Below, piece after piece: positions 50,378 through 59,740 of a stretch of 64,000 nt of DNA. Both the position numbers and the translations under genes were made by a program. The stretch comes from Lewinellaceae bacterium. Lineage in GTDB: Bacteria; Bacteroidota; Bacteroidia; Chitinophagales; Saprospiraceae. The DNA is taken from positions 186,001 to 250,000 of the forward strand of contig JACJYA010000006.1 of NCBI GenBank assembly GCA_020636315.1, given 5' to 3'. How positions within the stretch are numbered: position 1 is the stretch's first letter; every line of letters starts with the position of its first letter. The notes below the pieces were generated by a model, which saw only the letters and a list, made by a program, of their open reading frames with translations, did not search any database and had not been told where the DNA came from.

Positions 50378-53095
50378 ATGCCCAGAAAAAACCTTTACGC
50401 CATTCTGATCGGCATCAACGGCTACAGGCGCAGCCCGCTGGAAGGCTGCATCAACGATGTGCTCGCCATCAACGATTACTTTGAAAGACTTTGCAAGGCT
50501 CAGGGAAAGATAGAAGAGCCGGACAGTGAGGCGGAAGTAATGAGATGGAAGCCCGTCTTCCTGCTGGCGCCACTCGATGAAGAAGAGGCCAGGATGTTGA
50601 AGGACAGAAAGATCCGATATACAGAACCCACCCGGGAGAACATTATCAAAGCTTTCGATCATTTTAATAAGGCCAAACCAAAACGGGGAGATTTCGCCCT
50701 GTTGTACTACAGCGGACACGGTTCTTTCATCGAAGCACCGGAGGCATTTGCCGATATTTCCCCTCAAGGTGTTCTGCAAACTCTCGTCTGTTACAACAAC
50801 CGGGAATCCGGCCAGCATGACCTGCTCGACAAAGAACTGGGTTACCTGATTGCAAAGGCCTTTCATGGCAAAGCTTCCTTTGAAAGGAAGGAAGGTGATC
50901 CTCCCGGAGTGCATTTCCTGTCTGTCATGGACTGCTGCTTTTCGGGGAGTAATACCCGGAGTGATGAGCAGGACATAAAAGCGCGCATGGAGAAGGCGGG
51001 CCCTGCCATTTCCGGAGAAGATAAAATACTGGGATTTTCTAAGGAAGGAAATGAGTTTTACGTGAAGTTCACAGAAGGGCAAAAGAGGGTACAGCCGGGT
51101 GGGCTGATGCACGCCCGCTATGTCAACCTATCGGCTGCCCGCGATTCCGAAAAATCCCATGAAAAAACCCTGGACGTTGTTGTAGAACAGGGAAAGGCCA
51201 GAAAGAAAAAACATGGGATATTCACCTACAGCCTGCTGAAAACCCTGGAACAGGGCGGTAGCCGGATCAGTTACAGAGAATTGATCCGCAGGGTGGAAAT
51301 GGAAGTGCGCAGCAATATTGACGATCAGATCCCCATACTGGGCATGTCGCAGGCGCAGGATGACAACCAGTTCTTCCTGCGCAGCGAATTCGCACCGCCG
51401 AAACGGGAATTTGAAGTGGGTTTCAGGATGAGGGATGGCAGAGAAGAATGGTTCCTCAATGCCGGCATCATACAAGGTATCGCTCCCCCCGCCGGAGAAG
51501 TTCTTACCAGCTTTAAACTTACCGATGGAAGTGAAAGGATCGTGAAAGCCAAAGAGGTGCGCTCTACCGAATCCATTCTGGAAAATAAGGGATGGACGGA
51601 GGCAGATAAAGAACACAGGCTATTGCAGGCAGCTATTCACGAGATGCCCTTTCCAAAAATCCTCCTGGGATATGGAAAAGGCCTGCCCGAGGCCATGAAG
51701 CTCCCAATCGAAGAGGCAATGGAAAAAAGTCCGCCCCAATATGTGCGCTTGGCAAAAGAAGGAGAGGTTCCCGAATATGAGATCCGGGCTATAACCGATC
51801 AACAGAAGGAGCAAAGCTACATCCTCACCCGGCCGGGCAGTGAGATCCCGCTATTCCTGCGCAGCGACTCGGCCAGGAATTTCCTCTCAGATGCCGATAA
51901 GGTGGGCAAATGGGAAAGTGTGCTGCGGATGAGCAACCCGGACACGGAAATACCCCGGAACGATATTATTATTGAAGCGAAAAAGCTGGAAGGCGTGAAG
52001 TTTTCTCTGCGGGATTTCAATCAGATCGCATCAGAACGGTACGAAACCTTGCCGGACGATCCGGATGTCATCACTGTCACTTATAAAAAAGACGGAGGCA
52101 AACCGGTACAGCCGGCCATCAAGCTGAGGTTGGTGCACAACTCGGATTTCGACAGCTACTGGGTTGGGGGCCTTTACCTGGACAGCCAGTTCGGCATCAC
52201 TCATGAGTATCTGCCCATAAGGCAGCTCGGGGAAGCCAACGAGTTGTACCATCTGGACATGGGGTTTCAATACGCCGGAAAGTCCTTCGATGCCATCCCC
52301 TTGTCTATGAACTCCAGGTACCACGACTTCGGCATTACGGAAACTACCGATTACATCATCCTCTACATTGCCCGGCATCGGTTCAGCCTGGAACAATACA
52401 AACAGGAAGCCATCCCCCTGGACGTCACCCGGAAAGGGGCTCTTTTTGAAGATGGGGGGGAGGTCAATACCGACGATTGGTTTACCATCAAAATACCCAT
52501 TCACATCATCAGGCCACTGGAGAAGGTTCAGGTTGCTGCCGGGTCAGCTGCGATCATAGGAGGGCTTTCCCTCCGGACACCTCCCGGATTTTCCGCCGCA
52601 TTTCAGTTTACTAACCGGGCAAGCGCAGGGCGCAAGGTGGAAAAGCTGCTGGAAGAGAACCCCGGGCTCCAACAGAAAATATTCCTCCCTCCCGGCCATC
52701 TCTGGGAAAGTACACAAGGCAGTGAGGCTGTTTTCTTCCGAAGCCCGGCCATGCGCCCCGATCATCACATCAGCATTTTGGAACTGACTGATATTGCAGG
52801 CCATTTGAGTGCAGATGCCCCTCTGAGCATTACTCCCGGCCATCCGCTGGCTGACAACGAGGCCATTCTGCCTTTTGGTTACGATGCTCAGAAAGGCCAT
52901 TACTTTCCCATAGGCCACATCGATGAACGTGGAGAGGTCCTCATCACCCGGCTTCCCGGCCCTACCGCCGGCATAATCGGCGGAGACGGCATTCAGGAGG
53001 AGGAGGGCGACAGCTCAGTCAAACTGTTCTTCCACAAAGTGGTCGGAAAACCGCCGAAAGGAGAGCTCGGCAGTTTCCGTATGCGGGAGGGATGA
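50378..53095 (+). CDS. Caspase-family (peptidase C14-like) protein with large C-terminal region
   Basis: A 905-residue protein without a signal peptide. The N-terminal 330 residues are a caspase/metacaspase p20-like domain: NLYAILIGINGYRRSPLEGCINDV (about 5-28), catalytic His114 in LLYYSGHGS and catalytic Cys187 in VMDCCFSGS; HGIFTYSLLKTL and QDDNQFFL close the domain. The remaining 570 residues are beta-rich with no recognised domain (a DUF4384-like region is possible). Orthocaspases cleave after basic residues and can act in regulated proteolysis or cell death; no partner gene indicates the trigger here. It converges on an M19-like gene 20 nt away. Confidence 0.8.
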   Translation: MPRKNLYAILIGINGYRRSPLEGCINDVLAINDYFERLCKAQGKIEEPDSEAEVMRWKPVFLLAPLDEEEARMLKDRKIRYTEPTRENIIKAFDHFNKAKPKRGDFALLYYSGHGSFIEAPEAFADISPQGVLQTLVCYNNRESGQHDLLDKELGYLIAKAFHGKASFERKEGDPPGVHFLSVMDCCFSGSNTRSDEQDIKARMEKAGPAISGEDKILGFSKEGNEFYVKFTEGQKRVQPGGLMHARYVNLSAARDSEKSHEKTLDVVVEQGKARKKKHGIFTYSLLKTLEQGGSRISYRELIRRVEMEVRSNIDDQIPILGMSQAQDDNQFFLRSEFAPPKREFEVGFRMRDGREEWFLNAGIIQGIAPPAGEVLTSFKLTDGSERIVKAKEVRSTESILENKGWTEADKEHRLLQAAIHEMPFPKILLGYGKGLPEAMKLPIEEAMEKSPPQYVRLAKEGEVPEYEIRAITDQQKEQSYILTRPGSEIPLFLRSDSARNFLSDADKVGKWESVLRMSNPDTEIPRNDIIIEAKKLEGVKFSLRDFNQIASERYETLPDDPDVITVTYKKDGGKPVQPAIKLRLVHNSDFDSYWVGGLYLDSQFGITHEYLPIRQLGEANELYHLDMGFQYAGKSFDAIPLSMNSRYHDFGITETTDYIILYIARHRFSLEQYKQEAIPLDVTRKGALFEDGGEVNTDDWFTIKIPIHIIRPLEKVQVAAGSAAIIGGLSLRTPPGFSAAFQFTNRASAGRKVEKLLEENPGLQQKIFLPPGHLWESTQGSEAVFFRSPAMRPDHHISILELTDIAGHLSADAPLSITPGHPLADNEAILPFGYDAQKGHYFPIGHIDERGEVLITRLPGPTAGIIGGDGIQEEEGDSSVKLFFHKVVGKPPKGELGSFRMREG

Positions 53096-53115
53096 CTCAT
53101 ATTCATCTCAATATC

Positions 53116-54552
53116 TCACTTGAAGTGCTTCTTCAGGAAGTCAATGGCATTGTTGTACATGATATCCCGCACCTTGCCTTCGATATTGCTTTCATCGTAA
53201 TCGTGCTTTCTGTCTTCCCTCATCATCTGGGGCAATTCCTCGATGAGGTTTCTCTCCAGTTTGGGATACTCTTCGGCGCTGGTGCAGTTATTGAGCGGGT
53301 CGATCAGTCCGTCAAAGTCAGAACCCAGGCACATTTGCTTCCATGCGCGTTCTCCGCCGACTTTTACGGCATGGAGAATGTTGTTGCAAAGATGGCGGAG
53401 GTGCTTGCGTTCATTAAGTTCGCGCCCGCGCTCTTCCTCCCCGGAAAATTCGCCGCTGGCAATCGGTTCTTCGTGTGTTTCATCTTTGTATCCAGACAGG
53501 ATATAATTAAGCTCTTCGGCGCTGAAGAACTCTCCCTGTACCTCCTGAGACCCCATGATTCTCTGGTCGAGGCTGAGGCCGATCAGCCCGCCTGAATCGA
53601 GGATCTCGGTGATGTCCTCATCATACAGATTGATGGACCAGGGGTTGAAATGCGTTTTGTTGAACAATCCTCTGCCTATACCTTTAGGGCGTTCGTAAAA
53701 TACTTCTACAAAATTGCCGCTCCTTCTGGGAGGCTCGCTGAAGTACTGGACAATCGTCTGTGGGTCCTTACTAATGCCGGTAAAGCCCATGTGTGTGCCT
53801 ATCAGGGGGATGTTATCGTAGCCTTTTTCTTTCCGGTACTGATAGAACTTATGGCGGGAAACCACGCTCATGTGTTTGATGTCGATCAGAATGCGATGGC
53901 CCTGGCTTTCGTCGTAGGCCATATCGATCACCTCCTTACCTGTATCCGTAATACCGAAGCCATTGGGTTTGAACTGGTCGTTGCCCTTGATCATTTTCAT
54001 CCCGTAGGCATGGGTCGATAACGGATACTGGGTCATGTGGACAAAGGTGAGATACAGGAACCGGTGGGGCCCCTGTTTGAGCTGGCGCAAATTTTCTACT
54101 ACATTGGTATTGAACTGTTCCAGGGCGTGCCCGCCTTCCAGCGCCAGGATGAGGTTCATCTTGTCATCTTCCGCTTCATCAATGCTGGTGATGATGTTGA
54201 AGGTACGGCCGTTGGCCCCCTGAGATTTCCTGAGGTGCTCGATCTCTTCATGGACATACCCCAGATAGTTGGAATAGCAGGGATGGTCCAGCATCTCGTC
54301 ATGCAGGACGGTAAGTTTAGGCGCCAGGTGCTCGATGAGAAAGCTGGAGGTCATGGGGCGTTCCATGGCATAAATAGCAGAAACGGCCACGCCAATCTTT
54401 CCTTTTTCCATCTGGTCGAGGCAGCACTGAGAACGGATAATGCCAATAGGGCTCTCGAGGTATTCCCAGCAATCGACCCGGCGATCGGGGTCAGGGTGGC
54501 TTAAAAATGGTTTGAAGGAAGGGTGGAGGTGGAAGTCAAAAAAACGGTTCAT
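53116..54552 (-). CDS. Peptidase M19 (membrane dipeptidase)-like metal hydrolase
   Basis: A 478-residue amidohydrolase-fold protein of the renal dipeptidase (M19) type. Metal-binding and signature segments are FFDFHLHPSF (about 4-13), LILALEGGHALEQF (about 133-146), ILIDIKHMSVVSRHKF, IPLIGTHMGFTGI and CLGSDFDGLIDP (about 398-409). There is no signal peptide, unlike many M19 enzymes, so it is cytoplasmic. Substrate unknown (dipeptides or related amides). An insertion around residues 265-345 is longer than usual. Confidence 0.8.
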   Translation of the reverse strand: MNRFFDFHLHPSFKPFLSHPDPDRRVDCWEYLESPIGIIRSQCCLDQMEKGKIGVAVSAIYAMERPMTSSFLIEHLAPKLTVLHDEMLDHPCYSNYLGYVHEEIEHLRKSQGANGRTFNIITSIDEAEDDKMNLILALEGGHALEQFNTNVVENLRQLKQGPHRFLYLTFVHMTQYPLSTHAYGMKMIKGNDQFKPNGFGITDTGKEVIDMAYDESQGHRILIDIKHMSVVSRHKFYQYRKEKGYDNIPLIGTHMGFTGISKDPQTIVQYFSEPPRRSGNFVEVFYERPKGIGRGLFNKTHFNPWSINLYDEDITEILDSGGLIGLSLDQRIMGSQEVQGEFFSAEELNYILSGYKDETHEEPIASGEFSGEEERGRELNERKHLRHLCNNILHAVKVGGERAWKQMCLGSDFDGLIDPLNNCTSAEEYPKLERNLIEELPQMMREDRKHDYDESNIEGKVRDIMYNNAIDFLKKHFK

Positions 54553-54910
54553 AAAAAAGGGGTTAGATGCTATGTGAATTCAGGTGTCGCCTAAAAATAA
54601 CAAATATGAGGATCAGGGGTATAATATTGGGGATAAATTTTAGGAAAAGGGAGGGAAGGATTGAAAACTCACCATAATTTGGTAATCAATTTGTTGTGGG
54701 GTAAGGGTCGTCGGGTTAGGCGGCACGGGCCCCGCCACAGGATTCCTTCTTCCAATATTTTGTGCCTGACTGTACAAACCCCGCTGGGAGCCACAAGTGA
54801 ACCTCCTATTGCTTTTGGGTAATTTAGCCCCTGATTCGCATAACTCATACTTCGCCCGCCCATAGTCGGGCTTATGCCCACGAAAGCCAGGGTGAATTAA
54901 TAAAACGACT
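54553..54910. other. Unexplained intergenic block downstream of the SusD gene
   Basis: A 358-nt gap. The half nearest SusD (about 54660-54890) has the composition of neighbouring genes and open frames but no protein I recognise; GCCCG (54854-54858) and CGGGC (54867-54871) form a small stem. It could be gene debris or a structured or repeated element. The other half is AT-rich and featureless. Confidence 0.4.
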
Positions 54911-56452
54911 TCAATACACCGGCACCACCCCTTCCGGGTCCTTTTCTCCTCCGAAGCTGTAGGGGTCCTCGCCGTGCACCTCCAACTCGCGGGCTGGCAC
55001 CGGCAGCTGGGCGGGAGTGCCGTACTGAAGCCCTCCCAAAGCATCCAGTTCCGTATAATCCAGGCGGGGAGCAGACCGGCGGCGGTCAAACCAAAGGCCC
55101 ATGGGGGCAGTGTTGAGCAATTCGATGGCGCGCTCGTAGCGGATGGCCCTCAGCACTTCCTGCTCGGAGGCGTTGCCGGAAAGGGGGGGCAGTCCTCCTC
55201 TGGAAACTCTGGCGCCTGCGTTGATCACGGCAATGGCCCCGCTTTTATCGCTTTGCCAGAGCAGGGCTTCGGCTTTCAGCAGGTCATTGTCCGCCGCCAG
55301 AAATACCGGCATAGGCCCGGAGGAATGGCCGTCGCCGGCAAAGCCGGGAAAAGCCTGGTTGCGGTTGTGCTTGTAGTGGGAAAAGTTCCATTCACCGGCC
55401 TCTGCCGGGAAGCTGTTGAAGGGGACAAAGACAAAATCGGAGGCCAGCCGCTGGTCGTTAGATTGGGCAGTTGGGGAAGTAAGGGGGGGCTCGCCCTGAG
55501 CTTCCACTTCCGGATAGCGGGGCGGCTGGCTGGGGTCAAGGGCAGCGACGAGCCGTTGATCAACTCTTGCCCAGAAAGGGCCCATCCCGGTCTCAGCGAA
55601 AGCGTACTGCTGGTAGCTCTGCCACAATTTACCGTCTGCCAGGGGGGCAAAATCTTCCTGCAGGCCAGCTTCGGCGTGCGCCTCAACGGCCGCCCAGTCC
55701 ACCTCCAGGTTTTCTTCCGGCGTCCGGGGCCACTGCGCCAGGAAGCGGGCGGCGTAGGAATGGGAAAGACGGGCAAACTGCTCTGCATCCAGCGTCAGGC
55801 CATTGAAAGAAGTGTGGATAAAATCCGGCCCGAGGGCCCCGGCAATAGAAATGGCTTCTTCCAGCTCATCAACAGCAGCTCCGGCCATTTCGCTATAATC
55901 AGAAAAGGAGGGCATGGCATCCGGAGCATCGCTTTCATTGACCAACAACCCTCGGTCGAAAATAAGCCCAAGGTATCCCCAACTGACACCCCGGAGAAAA
56001 TGAGCCGCCGCCAGCACCGACTCGTCCTGAGGGCCGCCCTTGTCAATAGAAATACCTCCGTCCAGCGCCGCAATTACATCACTGGCGCTGGCCGCTGCTG
56101 AAAGGCAGCCGTACCAGGGGATCTCCGCAACCTGACGGTACGTTTCATTTTCCGTCAGGCGGTTGTTATAGGGCGCCCGGGGTTCGTCGCTCATCCGGCG
56201 GGCGCCAAAGTCGTCCATGCCCAGAGTGAGGGCATCGGCCGTTACCGATAAGGCAATAACCGGAACAGGGCCATGGACTGCCTGCCACCAGGCAGCATAC
56301 CCGGCATCCAGTACCTTGAACAAGTCGCCGCCGCTCGCCAGGACGTCGTTCCTCCCCGGGTTATTCAGGTTGAGCGTATTGATGTCTTTACAGCCAGCCA
56401 ACGCGAAAAAAAGCAGGCCAAAAGACAAAATATAACGGATAAATATTTTCAT
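54911..56452 (-). CDS. RagB/SusD family nutrient-uptake lipoprotein
   Basis: A 513-residue surface lipoprotein of the SusD family. A lipoprotein signal (FALAGC, then KDINTLNLNNPGRNDV) is followed by alpha-helical TPR-like segments (DLFKVLDAGYAAWWQAV, SDVIAAL, AAAHFLRGVSWGYLGLIFDRG) and a C-terminal region (IRYERAIELLNTAPMGLWFDRRRS). SusD proteins lie over the SusC pore and capture glycans or peptides. The ATG at 56452 is preferred; 56473 is in frame. It is 37 nt downstream of the SusC gene, in one operon. Confidence 0.9.
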   Translation of the reverse strand: MKIFIRYILSFGLLFFALAGCKDINTLNLNNPGRNDVLASGGDLFKVLDAGYAAWWQAVHGPVPVIALSVTADALTLGMDDFGARRMSDEPRAPYNNRLTENETYRQVAEIPWYGCLSAAASASDVIAALDGGISIDKGGPQDESVLAAAHFLRGVSWGYLGLIFDRGLLVNESDAPDAMPSFSDYSEMAGAAVDELEEAISIAGALGPDFIHTSFNGLTLDAEQFARLSHSYAARFLAQWPRTPEENLEVDWAAVEAHAEAGLQEDFAPLADGKLWQSYQQYAFAETGMGPFWARVDQRLVAALDPSQPPRYPEVEAQGEPPLTSPTAQSNDQRLASDFVFVPFNSFPAEAGEWNFSHYKHNRNQAFPGFAGDGHSSGPMPVFLAADNDLLKAEALLWQSDKSGAIAVINAGARVSRGGLPPLSGNASEQEVLRAIRYERAIELLNTAPMGLWFDRRRSAPRLDYTELDALGGLQYGTPAQLPVPARELEVHGEDPYSFGGEKDPEGVVPVY

Positions 56453-56489
56453 TTCCCAAATGATTTTTTTCAAAAAATTCGGTACCTCC

Positions 56490-59400
56490 CTAAAAAGTCA
56501 GCTGCAAACTGAAGCTGAAGGATCGGCGCAGGGGATAATTGAACGCATCCACAGGAAACAGGCCGGGGCTCCCTCCCGGGGTTCTAACATCGCTGCCGGG
56601 TTGCCCGGCAAAACGACTGGACAGGTTGTAACCCAGGGCAGGTACACTGGCGACATCCGGGTGGAACCCGGAGTAATTCGTTTTGGTAAAGAGATTCCGC
56701 CCGATCAGGCTGAATTGAATACTCTCCACAAAACCGCCCAGAAAATGCTGAAGCCGGGTGCTCTGCAGAGTGTAAGAAAGAGCGGCTTCCCGCAGCATGA
56801 AAAAACTGCCGTCTTCCACAAAGTGGTTGTTCGGCCGGCCTTCATTGTAAAGGCCGCTTCCTTCAAAGAACCCGGCGGCTACATCCGGGTAGCGGCCGAC
56901 ATCAGCGTGGCGGCCGTCACCGTAGAGGTACTGACGGGCCAGGTTGTAAACCGCCCCGCCTTTTTTCCAGTCGAATAAAGTATAAAGTTTCAAACCTTTA
57001 TAGGCGATGATATGGGCAAAACCCACCCTGAAATCAGGATTTATGTCCCCGATTGGAGCGATTACAGGGTTGCCTTCTTCGTCCATGAGGCGGTAAGGCC
57101 GTTCTTCCGGAGTGCCAAGCTGGTCTTTGCGAACCACATACCCCAAATCGTTCAACGTATATTCGTTGGGGTCGATATCCACCTGCTCCGGCAACTGGTC
57201 CAGGCTCGTCGCAAAAACTTCTCCCACCATGGCCCCCACAGGCAGCCCCTCCTCTACCCGAAAGAAGTTGGAGCTTTCCAGGCCCGGGCCGGTATTATAG
57301 GCCGGAATATCCAATTGGGTTACGGCGGGTTCAATACGGCTGAAGGTAGTGGTGAGGCCCCACCGGAAATCGCTGTTCTTTATTTTGAACAGGCGGGAGA
57401 AATCCGTATGCAGGCTGCCTTCGTAAATGGTGGACTCCAGGGCGCCGGCGTTCTGCCACTGGCCGGTAAAGCTGGAGGCCCCGGATAACGGCATCAGCAG
57501 GATAAGATCTTCCGTTTTGGATTTGACATAGTTGAATTCCAGGGTGAAACCTTTGAGAAAGGTAGCGTCGATCCCAACTTCCGTTTCCGTCGTCCTGGAA
57601 GGGCTGAGAAAGGCATTGCCCAGTGTATTTTTGGCCACTACTCCGTTGATCAGTTCATAGGACTCGAAACGCTGGCCGAAGGCCGGCCGGTTGCCGGCTG
57701 TACCCACTGCCGCGCGCAGCTTGAGTTCCTGGAAGAACTTCATTTTGATGTCCTCCGTCAGGCGGTATGCACCGGCAACCCGGTAGTAACTGTGCCAGCG
57801 CTGTTCCGGCCCGAAGAGGGAAGATTCTTCACGGCGGAACAGCCCGCTGAAAATGTACTTTTTCTTGTAATCGGCATCCGCGACAAGGAAGCTGCTATAG
57901 GCCACCGCCTCTTCCATGAGGGAAGATGCTTTGATGTTGCTCTGGGCATTGTCCAGAGAATGTACTCCCTCGAACGCCAGGTTTTCTCCTCTGCCTTCTG
58001 CATAATCCATCGTCAGGTCTTCGTATAGAAAGCCGCCCCGGGCCGCGAGGTTGAACCCGGAGAAAGTTTTCTGAACAGTAGCATCGACCTGGGAGGTAAA
58101 GTAGCTATCCACTCGTTGGGACTGCAGTATGGCGCCACCATTGCTCCCTTCTACTCCTGCTGTCACCTGGGGCCCGAACAACCCCGGGCGAGTTGTACTC
58201 AGAAAGCCCTTTTTCACAAAGTGCTCATAGTCATGAGAAGACCGGTGGAGGGAAGCGGCGTAATTCAACTTCAGCCAATCTTTGGGGCGGTAACTGGCCC
58301 CGATACTCCCCATCAGGCGGCGGCGGCTGAGGTTTTGTTCGGTATTTTCACGCCAGTAGAGGGGATTGGTAATCCCCATACCGGTATTGTCGATGTCCCA
58401 GTCGAATTCGGAATCATCCTCTTCATTTCCGGCATCCAGGCCGAAGATGGGGGTGAGCAGCAGAGTGTTGGCCAGAAAACTGCCGGGGCCATTGGATATC
58501 GGGTTGAGCACTTCCTGTTGGGAAGAGGCGTACATCGAGCTCAGCTGCAGGCTGAAGCGGTTGCTCAACTGGTGCTCCAGGTTGGCGCGGAAACTGTGCC
58601 GGGTGTAACCGTCAAATCCCTGAATGGCGCCCTCATCCTGCAATCGGTGAGCGGAAACCAGGAAGTTGGTCGATTCCGCCCGTCCTTGTACGGAAAGGTA
58701 GTTGGACTGATAGGCGCCCTTGCGGAAGAGTATATCTTTTTGATAATCCTGAAGGTTGGGAAGGGGCGTGTCATAAGCCTCATCGGCTTCAAGTGCGCCC
58801 AGAACCGGCTGCGGGCCTGCCGGGTCGAGTATCTCCCGGTTGGTGGCCGTGTTGATGGGGTAAGCCCCGGGCACTTCCGAATAGCCCACTTCGCCGCGAT
58901 AGGTGACGCGTGTGTCACCCACCCGCAGGCCACTCCCTCTCCGGGTAAATACCTGAATGACGCCATTGGCGCCCTGAGAACCGTAAAAAGACGAAGCCGC
59001 CGCTCCTTTGAGCACTTCGATCTTTTCGACATCATCGGGGTTGATGTCCACCAAAGGATTCTCTCCGTTCATATAAATCCCATCAACGATGACAAGAGGG
59101 TGCTGCCCATTGGCCAGGGAAGTTGCCGAACGAAGCTGGAGGTAGCCGTCCTGCCCGGGTTGCCCTCCCGTTTGGCTCGCGTAGAGGCCGGCCACTTTGC
59201 CCTGGAGGCTGGTGGCAAGATAAGGTGGGGCGGCAAGGCTGAGGAGTTCCTCATCAACCGCCCCGGCAGAATAGCTCATCGCAGCCTTCGCCTGGCCGGC
59301 CGCCGTACCGGTAAAAATGGATTCAGAGAGTTTGGATGACTTGGGGGCCAGGGCAACTTCAATCCTGCTCTGGCCCGAAACATTGACCTCCAGCGTTTGG

Positions 59401-59666
59401 TAACCCGCCAGGGAGAAGGAAAGTATGGGGGGGGGCGCAGGAGTGAAAAAACTTTGTTCAACGCTGATCTCAAAGCTACCGTCCTTACCGGTCAGCGTTT
59501 TTTTTCCGGACCCTTTGGCCGCTACACTGGCTTCTGCCAGTGGTTTGCCGGTATCGGCGGAGATGACAGTGCCGCGCACCAGAAGCTCCTGGGCAAATAA
59601 ATTCCCGGAGCCAAGTACGAGTACTCCCACTATCAACCAGAGTTGAAGGGGTAAATGTTTTCTCAT
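56490..59666 (-). CDS. SusC/RagA family TonB-linked outer-membrane transporter
   Basis: A 1058-residue TonB-dependent transporter. Sec signal (about 1-25), a carboxypeptidase-regulatory-like domain (about 27-105: LLVRGTVISADTGKPLAEASVAAKG), a plug (about 110-245: VEKIEVLKGAAASSFYGSQGANGVI, the SusC signature) and a 22-strand barrel ending in RRSFSFSLQLTF with the terminal Phe of outer-membrane proteins. It imports the ligand captured by the SusD lipoprotein. It is 74 nt downstream of a large secreted protein in the same direction, probably one operon. Confidence 0.93.
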   Translation of the reverse strand: MRKHLPLQLWLIVGVLVLGSGNLFAQELLVRGTVISADTGKPLAEASVAAKGSGKKTLTGKDGSFEISVEQSFFTPAPPPILSFSLAGYQTLEVNVSGQSRIEVALAPKSSKLSESIFTGTAAGQAKAAMSYSAGAVDEELLSLAAPPYLATSLQGKVAGLYASQTGGQPGQDGYLQLRSATSLANGQHPLVIVDGIYMNGENPLVDINPDDVEKIEVLKGAAASSFYGSQGANGVIQVFTRRGSGLRVGDTRVTYRGEVGYSEVPGAYPINTATNREILDPAGPQPVLGALEADEAYDTPLPNLQDYQKDILFRKGAYQSNYLSVQGRAESTNFLVSAHRLQDEGAIQGFDGYTRHSFRANLEHQLSNRFSLQLSSMYASSQQEVLNPISNGPGSFLANTLLLTPIFGLDAGNEEDDSEFDWDIDNTGMGITNPLYWRENTEQNLSRRRLMGSIGASYRPKDWLKLNYAASLHRSSHDYEHFVKKGFLSTTRPGLFGPQVTAGVEGSNGGAILQSQRVDSYFTSQVDATVQKTFSGFNLAARGGFLYEDLTMDYAEGRGENLAFEGVHSLDNAQSNIKASSLMEEAVAYSSFLVADADYKKKYIFSGLFRREESSLFGPEQRWHSYYRVAGAYRLTEDIKMKFFQELKLRAAVGTAGNRPAFGQRFESYELINGVVAKNTLGNAFLSPSRTTETEVGIDATFLKGFTLEFNYVKSKTEDLILLMPLSGASSFTGQWQNAGALESTIYEGSLHTDFSRLFKIKNSDFRWGLTTTFSRIEPAVTQLDIPAYNTGPGLESSNFFRVEEGLPVGAMVGEVFATSLDQLPEQVDIDPNEYTLNDLGYVVRKDQLGTPEERPYRLMDEEGNPVIAPIGDINPDFRVGFAHIIAYKGLKLYTLFDWKKGGAVYNLARQYLYGDGRHADVGRYPDVAAGFFEGSGLYNEGRPNNHFVEDGSFFMLREAALSYTLQSTRLQHFLGGFVESIQFSLIGRNLFTKTNYSGFHPDVASVPALGYNLSSRFAGQPGSDVRTPGGSPGLFPVDAFNYPLRRSFSFSLQLTF

Positions 59667-59740
59667 AGAATTACTTTGTTTCTTTGGTTTTGTCGGATAC
59701 CGGAAAGGCCTTGGCCCAGGAGTCCGGCATTTGATTTTTC

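Noticed and set aside
50378..54552. Caspase-like and M19-like genes as a defence or cell-death module
   Set aside because: The genes are convergent, not co-transcribed, and no sensor, pore-former or nuclease is next to them.
58116..59339. A 407-codon plus-strand frame opposite SusC
   Set aside because: Antisense of a clear TonB-dependent transporter; composition typical of shadows.
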